This document shows positions 28,794 to 39,356 of a stretch of DNA of 64,000 bases, one piece after another. The stretch comes from Diaporthe sp. PMI_573. Its lineage: Eukaryota > Ascomycota > Sordariomycetes > Diaporthales > Diaporthaceae. The first letter of the stretch is position 1. Each line of letters opens with the position of its first letter. The notes under the pieces were generated by a model. The model was not told the DNA's origin and made no database searches. It saw only the letters and a list, made by a program, of their open reading frames with translations. The stretch lies in assembly GCA_021399435.1 (NCBI GenBank), contig JAJTUP010000052.1, positions 186,001 through 250,000 on the forward strand, read 5' to 3'. A program made the position numbers and the translations under genes.

Positions 28794-29806
28794 TCGTGCT
28801 GGCCCCTGTGCCTGAATTAAAAAACACTATGGGTTCGCCATACAAATAATTAACGTAATTACACCGACTAACATGCCGCTGCATGCCACTATTCCCACAC
28901 ACTTAAGGGCACCAAATAAGCACTATTAGACCCAAGTGTTGGCAAACGTTGCCCAAATCAAGCAAATTAAGCACTATTAGACCCAAGTGTTGCCAAACGT
29001 TGCCCACGATGCCCACGATGCCCACGATGCCCACGATGCCCACGTCGTCGCCCACGTGACCCAGCTAGTCGAATAGTAAGTCAACAAAGCCGGGAATTAC
29101 GGCGACGATCTCGTCCTGCGTTTTATTGGCGCCCTCGCCGCCGTTACCGCCGTCGCCGTCGTTGCCGTCGATATCGCCAGCCGTTAGGTCTACGCATGGC
29201 AGCTGGTTGATAATCTTCCGTGCCCCCGTCTGCTGCCTCTTAGCCGCTAACCATTTGCAGTCGGCTTTAATCGTTGTGGCGTTGCTTTTTGTAGCGGTTG
29301 TAAGGCGCTATGTGCCTCGGCTGCACACCAATATCTTTCTATTGGGCTTTACACTATGGGACACCGTTAGCCATCTAGTGCTATTTATCGCCTCGTCTAA
29401 ATCAGCCTTGAGGTCCGTATAGGTATTGTAACCATCGTTAAAGAGTTTCAGAAAGGGAGGAGGGTTAGAAAGTGCTGGGCGGCGATGGTTTGTGGCGGTG
29501 ATGTTGGAGTTCCATTTGGCACAGTCCGCCTGCCATATCGCCTCAAGTCCCGAGTAGTCAGGGACATCCGCCATCGCCGCAATACCACCGGAACGATATC
29601 TAAATAGCTAGGGTATGTCTTTAGTGCTGAATTGATCGATTCCACGAAGTATTTAATTGATATCACGAAGCGTTGATGGTGGGTGGGTGGTTGAATGTTG
29701 GTGGGTTAAGGACGTTTAGCAGAGCATATGGTTGAGGCTGCAAAACGCACCATCGTGGGGTGGTGAGTGATGTGAAATAGAGCGCTCTGATTGGCTGCAG
29801 CCCTGC

Positions 29807-29864
29807 TTAGTCAGAAAAAGGTACGCGGCATCCGATTTAGGGTACGCGAATATCCGCATTCTTG
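29807..29864 (-). repeat. Right TIR of copy A
   Basis: 58 bp, identical to the reverse complement of 28736-28793. Confidence 0.93.
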
Positions 29865-29883
29865 TTTTATTGCCAGATAAGTC

Positions 29884-30435
29884 CTACAACGTCAGCAAGT
29901 TAGTGGCTTCTAAGATGGAAGGAGAGAATAGTAAATTGAAGCTCACACAGATACCATGACGCTTCAAGAGGTGTCTCTCGATGTTTGCCGTGCCATCTGA
30001 AGCAAAGTTGTAGTCAAGAGGAAGCCGGCACTTCCTCCTCGCACAAAGACGGCAGATCCAACGGAGTCGTTCACTCCCATCCTTCTCTTTGACCCGGAGC
30101 CCTTTCTTCCACCACCAGGCTTTCCGTGAAGGCTTTGTCTTCGGTGGAGTGGCAAACCGAAGGCTATGTTTGAAGATGTGATGCGGAAAAGACGTAATCT
30201 CACTGTGGCTCGGGCTGGCTTCGAGATCGATTTCTCCGGCAGGAATGGAAGGTACTGTCGAGAAGAAAGAGCTTGGAGTTGCTGAGAATGAAGAGGAGGA
30301 TGTTAGCCGACGTGGGCAAGGGCTGCTTTCGAAGTGGGATTGAACGTGCGGCTGGCTCCCAGTTAGAGGGAGAGGGTACGAAGCTTCTGACATTCCGGCA
30401 ACCCTGGGCTTGATGGCGACGATGGAGCTCTTCAC
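29884..30435 (-). pseudogene. BED-finger N-terminus of a hAT transposase (hAT-4)
   Basis: This is a 183-codon frame with a Ser/Pro-rich start and, from about residue 100, KTKPSRKAWWWKKG, LRWICRLCARRK (C-x2-C) and GTANIERHLLKRHGI (H-x4-H), a BED zinc finger as at the start of fungal hAT transposases. After the finger the sequence loses similarity and stops 20 bp before transposon copy A. No catalytic part is present. It could be a remnant truncated by copy A, or a free BED protein. Confidence 0.65.
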
Positions 30436-30639
30436 CCAGGCAGCAACTTGACAGAGACTCTGTCTCTTTTATATGCGTTTCTGCTATCTGATTTTGCCAG
30501 GGCAATGAAAGAAACGCGTACCGATGCCCTCCTGTTGCCCTTAGACGCGTCGAAACGCGTCGAAAACGCCAGATAAACATGGTGTTTCACGACTTGGTAC
30601 CAGCTGGCTGTCAGGTGGCAGGGGACTGGGACCTCACTG

Positions 30640-30812
30640 GAGGTCAATGTACTGGCTCAAGAAATTGGACGGGTTGTCAACCCATCCAACCAACCACAGG
30701 CTCAAATTGGTTGGTTGGCTAAGGCGGAATCCTAGGGTTGGTTGGTTGCAATGGCCGGTTGGCCAACTGGATTGGCCAACCGGTTGGAAGAGTTGGTTGG
30801 AAGGACACCCTG
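30640..30812 (-). repeat. GGTTGG/CCAACC-rich transposon end or MITE
   Basis: About a dozen GGTTGG or CCAACC hexamers are packed between 30668 and 30800, next to a terminus that reads CAGGGTGTCCTTCCAACC inward from 30812. This looks like a hAT end with subterminal repeats. The second end and target duplication are not clear. Confidence 0.55.
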
Positions 30813-31186
30813 TGGCTAATAGACTTGTGTCTGCCACCTGTGCCGTCACTGGCTGCCTGAGCCTCTGCCTTCCGCTCTGCCGCCGATTTAGTCTTCTCTC
30901 CTGCAGGCGCGCGGATGTGGTGAATAAGAAAAATGTGCTCCATTGCATTTTGAATACCGGCTGACTTTATAGAAGTCGGCTGCGGGCGGTTCTGCTTGAT
31001 ACAAGCTCGGCAGACCCATCTTCTTTCCGTCCCGTTCTGGATATCGTAGCCAAAGCGCCAAATCCATGATCGCGTTTCTTTCGTGCGCTCAGATAATGTG
31101 TAGCCTTTAAAATGGCTAAAGAGTCGATCCTCACAGGTAGCTTCTGCTGTGGACTCCAACAAAGGCTGGGCATGTGGTCCGGACAT
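30813..31186 (-). pseudogene. BED-finger N-terminus of a hAT transposase (hAT-5)
   Basis: From MSGPHAQPLLES (31186) the frame gives FSHFKGYTLSERTKETRSWIWRFGYDIQ, then RRWVCRACIKQN (C-x2-C) and GIQNAMEHIFLIHHI, a BED finger much like those of hAT-2 and hAT-3. After AASDGTGG it runs into the GGTTGG-repeat end at 30812, so the rest of the transposase is missing. The upstream extension of the frame to 31255 is not conserved. Confidence 0.7.
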
Positions 31187-31597
31187 TTTGGCGCGTCGCG
31201 TCCTGCCAAGAAGCGCGACTTGAGCTGCAAGAAATTCTGCAGGTAAACAGCCCAAAATCGGTAACTGGATGGTGCGTCGATCAGGGGTTCTTCGGAGTCT
31301 TCCGTCACCCCTCCTGGGTGCAGACTTGCCTATCCTGATATGCTATCCTGATATCATCTCTGCTATCCTGCTATATCTGATATGATATATATCGGATATC
31401 GGATAAAGTTAGGCTCCCTTATGCCTTCCGTTAGGAAGGTCTTTCTTATTCGCGCCCGACCCTTCACACCCTGAGTCCCCGCCCGTCCCTGGCCTCTGAT
31501 TGGTTGCAAAGTTAGCTACTTTCTGATTGGCTAATAAAACGGCTTCTGATTGGCTCCGCTCTCCGTTTTTACTGTCAACGAAACGGAGATTTGCCTC
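31187..31597. other. Intergenic, with TATCCTGATAT repeats and a hairpin
   Basis: Irregular copies of TATCCTGATAT/TATCCTGCTAT lie at 31332-31405. On the minus strand CCTTCC-TAAC-GGAAGG (31423-31438) forms a 6-bp hairpin followed 10 bases later by CCTAAC, faintly like a Helitron 3' end (hairpin plus CTRR). Three TCTGATTGG(C/T) units lie at 31495-31555. Confidence 0.4.
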
Positions 31598-34060
31598 CTA
31601 ACCTTGCTTCCCATGCCTGACCTCAAACCGCTCAACCGTCTGTCTTGCTAGCTCTTTTAATCCATCGACCCCTTCTATGAGCTCCGGATACATCCGCGCC
31701 TGTTCGAAGTGCTCCCTTGGCATTGGCTGTACAAGCCGTATGTCCCGCAACCGCTTGCACCGTGACAATTGCACGTACAAGCTAAGCACGTCGCACTTCT
31801 CCATGCTCGGGTATCCCTTCGTCCCTTTTCTCCCATAGAGCCCGAGCAGGACCTTCTCTAGGGTCTTGCTCTGCGCCTTATAGTCAGTGAGCGCAAAGCC
31901 CGGCGTGCATGGCAGCCCCGTACGCGTCAGCCCCATCTTAAACTCCCGCTTGGCTGCAACTCGCGGACAGACGTATTTGCCGTGCTTTTCTTTGTCAAGC
32001 TGCACAGTCTCTGTCCCTAGCATGAGGGTACCTGGAGGTATGTGCGGGAACGCGAGCCCCTCCGTGTCCTGCGATTGGAGAAGGATGCCGCTTGGCGGCC
32101 CGAGGAAGACGGACAGCCGGTCGTGGATCACCCGTTCTTCTACCTCTCCGTCTGCGACGACGCCGGCGGCCGTGAACTCTGCTCCATTGACTACTTTCAG
32201 CCCTAGGTACTTGTTCTGGTTGACGATGACGGGCATGCCCTCAACGTACGGAAAGATGCCTGGGATGGGGAGCTGCGCGTCATCTCCGAGCAGCACTACG
32301 GCCTCCATCTCTTCCTCGCTGGGCACGCGGGTTTTCCACTGGTGATCGGACATGAACAGGGACACCTTCCTGCCGTGCTCCTCGCCGAAGGCCAGGGCGG
32401 CACAGAGCGTGAGGTCCCACCTGTGTCGGTTGAGCGGGATAATGGCGCGCCGGCCTCCCGTGAAGTCGAGCTTCTCGTCAGGGATGTATCGCGAGTTGAG
32501 CTTGTCCAGGTCGGCCGCCGTCTGTCGGCCTGTTCGGATGCGTTCTAAGAGCCCTATCAGTTCCTCGTCGCCCTCGGCCCTCTTCTGCTCCTCTAGGACC
32601 ACTACGTTGGTAAAGAGCTCCCATGTCGTCTTGGCCTGGATCTGCTACCATCGATATTGCGTCGCACGATCCGAGAGGTTCCGTAGCCCCTTGCCGCTGT
32701 CGCTGGGGTCGACCCGGCTCAGCAGACCCTTCTGCAGTACTGGCCCGAACTGGAGGAAGTCGCCCGTGAAGACCACCACCGGTATCCCGCCGAACGGCCT
32801 GTCTGGGAAGCCGCCGAGCGCCCGCAGCTTGTGGTCTACTTCGTAGAGCGTCTTAAGTCCCAACATGCTTACCTCGTCGACCACAAGCACGTCACGCCTT
32901 CTCCAACGCTGCCGGCTCCTCTCCAGGTTCGCGGATGGTAGGCTTTCCATCGCGGCTCCGTCTTGATCCTTGAAGGCTAGCCCCAGCGCGGAGTGGATGG
33001 TGTTACCGCCGATCCCTGCCGCCGCCGTCCCGGACGTAGCTGTTATGACAATACGTTTCGACGACCCTTTCGCCGCGAATACCTCTTTCAGCGTCTCGAT
33101 GAGCCAAGACTTCCCGGTGCCGCCGCTTCCGCCTATGTATTGGAGATGTTGAGGTGGCTGCTCCCACACCGTGTGCCCTTCGTTGCCGTCAGCGGCTATA
33201 TCTGACACTTCCTCCGCTCTGTCCATCGCCTCACAGATGAGGCCGAGGGCGATCTTCTGCATGCGGTTTAGCGTTCGCTGCTTGCCTATCATGTTCCCGA
33301 CCAGGAGGAAGCTGCTGCCAGGTGCTATATCTACCCAAGTATGAGCTGGAGCGGGGGTTAGGTTGGGCGCCGGGATAGGTGGGAACAAATACTGATCATC
33401 GCCGGGACCGAAACCAGCCTCGTCGCCGTTCTTGTCTTCGCCGACTTCATCATCCCCTTCGATGGCTAGCACTCTGGCTCTGTGGAGCCGCAGCTGGGCC
33501 GCCCGTACCATGCCAATCTCGGGCTTCGTCATCGTTTTTACTGTCGCTTGATGTTCGGACTGCGTGCGCCACGGGTCCGGTTCGGGGTCAGAGAAGCTGG
33601 CTCTCTCGAGCGCCTGTAGCAGCCTTGCCAGTGCGGGGGAGTCTTTGGCAATGCCTTGATCGCCGTGCAGGTTATACACCGCGTCATGGAATGTGTACCT
33701 CAAGTCCGTGTTGTGCGGTCGCCACGTGGTGCCAGGGGCTATTCCCTCCTCCGCCGGCTCGTGCTCTTTCTCCTCGTCACCTTCGCTGCGGCTAGCCCAC
33801 AACGCCGCGTCTTTCTTAGCATCTTCGGCGCTCTTGTGCAGAAGCTTAATGTTGCTAACCACCCCCTTCACCCGGTCCGGTATGGCTTCCGACAGCTTTG
33901 CCCACACGTCTTTGACTGAGGCGTACTCACCAGATGCATAGCGGTAGCCGTAGAGCTCGTCCAGGCGCGTGAAGCGTTGCCAAGGTACAAAGAGTGCTAG
34001 GAGGACCACCGCGGTTCTGTATGCCGTTAGCTCTTCGACGAGCCTTCTCTCTCTCTTCAC
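31598..34060 (-). pseudogene. Helitron helicase domain with one in-frame TAG
   Basis: The frame reads ELTAYRTAVVLLALFVPW..., an acidic linker, then a PIF1-like helicase: Walker A GGSGGTGKSW, Walker B VLVVDEVSM, VFTGDFLQFGPV. At 32645-32647 a TAG interrupts ATQYRW-stop-QIQAKTTWELFTNVVVLEEQ, and the same frame continues to the final motifs (GFALTDYKAQSKT, LSLYVQLSRCKRLRDI) and its stop at 31598. The TAG is one G-to-A or C-to-T step from TGG or CAG. Apart from this codon the helicase is complete. The upstream join to the middle part is off by one frame at about 34061. Confidence 0.85.
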
Positions 34061-34065
34061 CTCTC

Positions 34066-35495
34066 CTACCGTTGGTAATATCCTGGGTCTAGCTTATCCA
34101 GGTCGTGGTTGAGGGGGCCGGTGAGCACCGGGACGTACTGCGACCCTGCTTTCAGGAGCTCTTGGATCCATCTCTCTCCATTGACAAGGTCTTGGTCGAA
34201 GGGGAAATACTGCGGCTTGTCTACGTTCGTCCGCTTCCCAACCCGACGCACTTGAATCACGCTAGCATAGTCGTAGAAGCAGAGGTCCTCCAATAGAGCC
34301 CCACGCCCGGCGTATGCCTCCAGCAGTGGAAGATGCACACCAGACTGCGCTTTGTTGATCGTCTCCGGGGCCGCTCGCAGACGAGCCTCCGGTCCGGCTG
34401 CGTCTTGTAGACCCCGCCACCTCCTGAAGACCGCCCAGTACAGCGTATTGAGGTGAATGCTCTGCCATCTCTCCACGCTGGAGTAGTGGTTGGGATGACC
34501 GAGGAGCCTGCTGCATACCTCCACGGCGGATAGCTCCCTGCTGGTGAAGATCTGGTTTGCCGTCCGGGCCAGGAATTGCCTGGCCTTATTATTTACCTGC
34601 GCCGCCCTCGGGGCTTCGTCGTCATGCGCTACTTGGCCTTCGGCCCCGACGTCCGCTGACATCCTTTCCCACACCGGCTTCATAAGCGCCGCCCGTTTCC
34701 ATAACGGCGTATCTAGCTTCGTGGCGTAATTCGTGGCGTAATAGCTCATGGCTAGGCTTGACGTGACCGTGACGAGGAGTCGAATGTCGTGGTTGTGCCG
34801 CAAGGCAACCGCTAGGGCCTTGTTGAACCGGCTAATCCGGCTGTGATTGCGTTTGACGTGCAGCAGGCCGCTCGGTGTGAATTCAGTCTGTTCCCGCAGC
34901 ACCCACGGAGCTCGGAAGCGACACGGATACTGATTTCTTGTCCGGCCCTTTTCCTTGAAGCTATACTTGACACATGTTGCGCCGCAGCTGTGCATCTGGC
35001 AACGATGCGCCACCCAGTTCGCCTCGCTCTCGAACACATCGGCCAGCTTGTCAACATCGTTCACTATGTCGCTTATATCACGGAAGACGCTATCCCACCG
35101 TCGGTATCGTTTTGCCTCCTGTTCGTCACAACACTACCGTGCCTGGGTGAGCGGCTCTTCCCTCTCTACCGCGTCTAGCTAGGCAATACGCTTACCTCAC
35201 TCATGAGTTCGAAGAATCTGAGGAGTCTGACGTCGGAGTCGGGATTATCTTCATCGTCGTGCCCGCTGATGCCACTGGTGTGCAGCAGAAATCCCGCGTC
35301 CCTGAATGCCACGGTTAATTGCATCCTTTGCATTGCATTGCCCATGCAATAGAAGTGCCAACTCGAGTGGTCCTTACATATACCTGGAGTAAAAAAGTCC
35401 GCTGCTCTTGGTCCCGCCAGGCAGGAATTTGGTGCGGCCATGACTTCGCCAGGAATATCAAACAGAGTAAAAAGCGCGGCACTTTGCGCACTCAC
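34066..35495 (-). pseudogene. Helitron RepHel middle region, two exons
   Basis: The first exon (35495-35184) reads FDIPGEVMAAPNSCLAGP ... HFYCMGNAMQRMQLTVAFRD ... RLLRFFELMSE. A GTAAGC donor and AACAG acceptor (intron about 35183-35107) join it to EAKRYRRWDSVFRDISDIVNDVDKLADVFE. The next block has Cys/His-rich HRCQMHSCGATC and ELSAVEVCSRLLGHPNHY, which resemble the region between Rep and helicase in Helitrons, and it stops at YYQR (34066). The N-terminal HUH nuclease (HxH and YxxxY) was not found. Confidence 0.65.
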
Positions 35496-35880
35496 TATTA
35501 AGGTTGAAAGTTTGTTAAGTCCAATTTTATGTTTTAATGCATATTATCAAGATCCATGCCCTAGTCTGGCGGAACTTTGGGGTTTTCCTCTGAAATGCAA
35601 GACCCGCCTTTTGTTCTGCTTGGTCTATGTTTCTTCTCTTTGCGATGATAAGGACCGCTCCCTCGATTCGCTTTCCATGTCATTTCCAAAGCCAAGCCAG
35701 CGCTAGATATTGATTGGTACAGGTTCCATTAATTGAGATGTACGACTTACAAACGACTCGTCTACCTCTTCCGCCCGAATGTCTTTCTTGTGAAGCTCAA
35801 GGTGGCTGTTAATGAGCAGATAGGTAACGAGCCCGTCATTCGCAGAATAGACTTCTTGATCTCAGCCTCACATTCCGTCT
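35496..35880. other. No supported gene
   Basis: AT-richer flank between the Helitron and the phosphatase gene. The phosphatase 3' end may extend here through an intron, but no C-terminal PPP motif was found. Confidence 0.4.
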
Positions 35881-36783
35881 TCATTCGAAAGCGTACTTAC
35901 TGGTATGGCAGCCTGTGTGGTTTTCTTGAAATCCAATCAAAACTTCTTCATGGCTTCGTATAACCGCCGCAAAGTTGTTTTCCCGTAGGAATCGCGTCGT
36001 CCCACGTAGATCGAATCGTCTCCCATAGCCTGCTCTCCGGCTCGCGAGAGAGCCCCCCTCTTTAGTTGGGTCATTCCAGAGAGCCTGCGTCAAAAAGTCC
36101 ATGTCGCTGCGTGGCGGCTCACGACATCTAGGTATTTCCTGAATCTGGTGTATTGGTACAGGCTCCGATCCTTGGAACGGTATACCGCCATGGACGACGA
36201 AGAGTCGGCTTGATTCGTTCTCGACAATCGAGGCGATGGGAATTTCGCGGAACATAGCGACGAAGGTGTCATAGGTTTGCACGTCTAGTCGATGTCGGAC
36301 TTCTCTCCGGAAGCCGTCTTCCTCTGTTATGGCTTTAGCTTCATGATTACCACGGTTTAGGAAGACAAAGCTCGGGTATTGGAGTTTGAGACAGATAATG
36401 ACAACTATAGTCTCTAAGGAGAATGGGCCGCGGTCCACAAAATCGCCATTGAAAAGATATCTTTTTTGGGGTGACGGTGATCCTTCGGCGTCGAGGACAG
36501 CGAGGAGGTTATGTATCCGACCTGCAAAGGAGTGAGTCAGTCGTTGCCAAACTATTCGGGGAATCCAGACCTCACCATGTAAGTCTCCTAGGAGGACCAA
36601 AGTGTCCTTGTCTGCCAAAGTTATTGAGTTAACGTTCGGCTCTTCTTTAAGCATCAATGAAGCTGATTCAACGACCGATTGGATGGCAACAGAATCTAGC
36701 TCCATGGGAAACGATCCGACGTAAAACATGTTCAGAATGGCGTCCGTGGTGCGCAAGACATCTTGATCCGCGTTGTTTGCCAT
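35881..36783 (-). CDS. PPP-family serine/threonine phosphatase, C-terminus unclear
   Basis: The start is chosen at MANNADQDVLRTTDAILN (36783); the frame is open further to 36981 but that part looks untranslated. All main metal and phosphate motifs are present: GDLHG, GDFVDRG, FLNRGNHE, a HGG motif in FVVHGGIPF, and IRSHEEV. The intron 36575-36514 (GTGAGG..TTGCAG) restores GDLHGRIHNLLAVLDAEG, matching the canonical spacing; reading through also stays open. The enzyme would hydrolyse phosphoserine/threonine with a two-metal centre. After SHEEVLIGFQENHTGCHTS the usual FSAxNY end is missing: a GTAAGT at 35900 suggests another intron, but no matching exon was seen. It may be C-terminally truncated. 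The sequence resembles PP5/PPEF-like more than PP1 or PP2A, with low certainty. Confidence 0.75.
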   Translation of the reverse strand: MANNADQDVLRTTDAILNMFYVGSFPMELDSVAIQSVVESASLMLKEEPNVNSITLADKDTLVLLGDLHGEVWIPRIVWQRLTHSFAGRIHNLLAVLDAEGSPSPQKRYLFNGDFVDRGPFSLETIVVIICLKLQYPSFVFLNRGNHEAKAITEEDGFRREVRHRLDVQTYDTFVAMFREIPIASIVENESSRLFVVHGGIPFQGSEPVPIHQIQEIPRCREPPRSDMDFLTQALWNDPTKEGGSLASRRAGYGRRFDLRGTTRFLRENNFAAVIRSHEEVLIGFQENHTGCHTSKYAFE

Positions 36784-36983
36784 ATTGTTATTGGGTTGAG
36801 GGGCTTGAATGAGTGTTGGGCGTTTCGTCCTTCGGTGATAATCGCAAATGCGGGGGGAGTCATCATTTATATGACAAGCGCGTCCAAACATGCACGGACC
36901 ACTGGGGCGTCTATAGGACTCAACGAAGAAGTGGTGGCTGGGGGTAACGTATCCTTTCCATTCGTCCAGCCACCCTTCCATGA

Positions 36984-37295
36984 CAATTGGGCATCCTTTC
37001 CAGCTGAGTGCTACTGTACCTTTCTATCTGGCGAAGGAAAGACAGTCAGTACTCAAGTTTGATTAATTTAAGCTAACGCGGTGTTATTTGATAATGAAGC
37101 AACATGGAAAATGCCAGAAGGGTGGGTGTGGCAGCACGATGTGAATACGACGGTATTTTAGCTAGGCTATAGGGTGGAAATAACAGTCATTTTCACCATG
37201 ACTCCGGGTAAACTGGTCTTGAAACTAGAAGAAGGGGTATTGGGGCTAATTTCTGTTCCCGCCGGATCCGAAAAAGGATGTATTTCCTAATTTAA
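36984..37295. other. Intergenic, nothing recognised
   Basis: No frame or repeat is supported here. Confidence 0.5.
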
Positions 37296-37960
37296 CAAGA
37301 GACCGGATATTCGCACGCCAAAAAACGGATGCTGCACGCCCAAATCTGACTAATCATGCTTCCCCATGTGCGCCAATTTTAAGTTTACACCTATTTGCCA
37401 TACAAAACAATAATGCAGCTACATTGCTTCTCATGCTACACTATGAAGCTATTCCCAAACGCTCGAGGGCACCAAATACACACTATTCAACCCAATTACA
37501 TCGATTAGCCAATCGACCAATTGCCCAACTATTGCAAAACAAGCGTAATTAGAGCTAATTAGGTGTGTTTAGCGACGAAGTCGACTTCCAAGTCGATTGC
37601 TCGGCCCGTTGCCCACAAAGTCAAATTGGTATTCTTTAAAACCTTTCCACCACGTCTTTGCACTTGCCGTGCCTCCTTTCTGTTCCTCTTAGCTTCCCTC
37701 TTCGCGTTAGAGCTCCTTCTTTCCTTGCCTTTGGTTGGGATGGGGTCTAGTAGAACGCCTGCTCTGCACTTATGTGGGGTGGCCCGTTTTCAATATTCAT
37801 GAAAATAGTAATGTAGACGTCTTCGGAGTTCAGGAGTAAGCTCCCTTCGATCAATACTTCTATTGGTATTTTCCTTCTAATACAACCAATATCAAGCTTA
37901 ATGCTGATTTTTGCTTCTAATTCCAACCCTACCCAACCTACCCCACACCCGATCTCGGCC
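37296..37960 (+). mobile_element. Diverged, truncated copy B of the CGGATATTCG-TIR family
   Basis: From 37296 the sequence CAAGAGACCGGATATTCGCA..CGGATGCTGCACGCCC..TCTGACTAATC parallels the left TIR of copy A, and similarity continues through GCCATACAAA, TATTCCCA and GGGCACCAAATA (to about 37500). The right TIR is absent. A minus-strand Lys/Arg-rich remnant (37590-37740) could be the end of its protein. Confidence 0.65.
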
Positions 37961-37977
37961 ACGACCCTGCCTAAACG

Positions 37978-38196
37978 ATGCGATTGTTGTACAGCAACAA
38001 GAGTAACTTCAAGATGATGGACGATCTAACGCATCACATACCTAGATATGCCATACTATCGCACCTATCGGGTCTTGATACCGAGGAGGTTACTTTTCAA
38101 GACTTAATTGATAGTATTGGGAGGGATAAACCTATCCTAGCTTTTAGATGTTCCTCATTCTTGGCAGGAGACTTTGGCGTATCTATTACATCCTGA
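37978..38196 (+). pseudogene. HET-domain protein N-terminus, truncated
   Basis: This 72-codon frame starts MRLLYSNKSNFKMMDD and then HIPRYAILSHLSGLDTEEVTFQDL, which is the opening of the HET (heterokaryon incompatibility) domain in fungal proteins (pattern RLL...IPRYAILSHxWG..EVTFQD). It ends at TGA 38194 after SFLAGDFGVSITS. The later conserved blocks (Cys-Cys-Ile-Asp region) are not found downstream. It also carries Leu-Ser where Thr-Trp is usual. It is a remnant of an incompatibility-type gene. Confidence 0.75.
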
Positions 38197-38363
38197 CAAG
38201 TGCGTGTGTTCAAAGGTAGATACGAAACGTGATCACCCCACCTCCAAGCAACAGGGTTTGGCGCGCCTTGACCGACCGCACAAGTCTGAACACGCTACCA
38301 TACCCACCCACCATCTCGCACAACCAAATTCCACGCTATAGCTTTCTGTAACGGCTCTGCGAG

Positions 38364-39356
38364 GTGTATAATGCCATTGGATTCGTCTTATATTTCTTTT
38401 CTTTTTCCCAAGCGGTCGTATCCCTGGGTTCTCCTGCGCACACTAATACGGATCATTCAACTCCCTGGACACACGCTACTGATTCGGCTGCAAAGAAAGG
38501 CACTCAGGGCAGCAGCGGTCATATGAGGAGGAACAAAAGGTATCAAGATTTGACAACCGATGTCGCACAAGCGGTGAAGCGTGCGAAAACAGTGGAAAAC
38601 GCCCTGCATGAAGAGCAAGAAATACAACAATCAGGGGAGCTCCTGAAGGATTGGGAAGACGGTGCGATCCAAGAGGAAGATATACAACCGCCACATGACC
38701 TTCAGAAGGGTGCCAGTACGCCGAAAGTTACTCAAGGCCTCAGCAAAGAGCCAGACGACACAACTTTACAACACATCCTTTCTTTCAGGCCAGGCCTTAA
38801 ACCGGTCTCCAATCAAGACCTACATTGTGACTCTCAGAACTCGCTGCGAGCTGATGCGGACGACTGCGACTGTTATAGTTTGGTCATTCTAAGAAACCCT
38901 GCCTCCCCTAACCTAAAGAAGAAAAAGATAATTGTGTAAGATAGAGTGTGTGATCACTTCCATGTCCATTACGAAACGGCCAAGCAAGAAATCAATAGCC
39001 AAATCCAGTACCTTCAGAAGCAACTAGGCCTTCTAGAGACTGCCAAGAAAGAGGAGGATGAGGCAAGGGCGAGAGAAGCTAGGGAGTTGCAAAACATTGC
39101 TGATATCTTGGCTGATTTGCTTCAAGCCACTGCCAAGCAGGCTACCATGCTGGACAACAAGAAGGCCAGCTATACACAATGTCTTAATATTCTTGCCGGG
39201 GACTTCTGGGAACAAGACCAATCCTCCCAGGACATCCTTCAGCATGGTCTGCAGCAGGTGTGCAGTCATCAAACACTTAGAAACAAAGCGGTTGGTGCAA
39301 TCAGCAGAGTTGTTGAAGCATTGAACCAACGTATAAAAAGACTTCAGCCTAATTAG
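38364..39356 (+). pseudogene. Coiled-coil protein gene split by one TAA
   Basis: The first part (38364-38939; plausible ATG 38523) is polar and helical (TDVAQAVKRAKTVENALHEEQEIQ), ending KKKKIIV at TAA 38937-38939. The same frame goes straight on with DRVCDHFHVHYETAKQEINSQI and a long coiled coil (IQYLQKQLGLLETAKKEEDE..AREARELQNIADILADLLQ) to NQRIKRLQPN-stop at 39356. Either it is one gene with a CAA-to-TAA change, or two adjacent small genes. No family is recognised. The HET remnant upstream and mariner remnant downstream do not suggest a job. Confidence 0.55.

Larger units (their letters stand above)
28736..29864 (-). mobile_element. DNA transposon with identical 58-bp TIRs (copy A of the CGGATATTCG family)
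   Basis: Both ends read inward CAAGAATGCGGATATTCGCG and stay identical for 58 bp (to CTGACTAA), after which they diverge. Length is 1,129 bp. A duplicated block of about 57 bp (AAGCACTATTAGACCCAAGTG.., 28917 and 28970) and about four CCCACGATG units (29004-29042) lie inside. Minus-strand frames near 29640-29310 (MADVPDYSGLEAIW..NITATN..ALSNPP.FLKLFN) recur in copy C, so they are conserved coding remains of unknown type. No clear target duplication borders it. Related copies start at 37296 and 47847. Confidence 0.85.
31598..35495 (-). mobile_element. Helitron-type element, broken
   Basis: The minus strand carries a long RepHel-like gene in pieces: an N-terminal exon (35495-35184), an intron, a middle part (to 34066), a frameshift, then the helicase (34060-31598) with one TAG. 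The Rep (HUH) domain is not seen, so the 5' part is missing. A helicase fragment of the same type lies at 21.2 kb. Confidence 0.8.

Noticed and set aside
28998..29045. CCCACGATG tandem units as a CRISPR-like array
   Set aside because: They are contiguous 9-bp units without spacers, inside a transposon in a fungal genome.
31887..33941. Plus-strand frames opposite the Helitron helicase
   Set aside because: They are shadow frames of a GC-rich coding strand.
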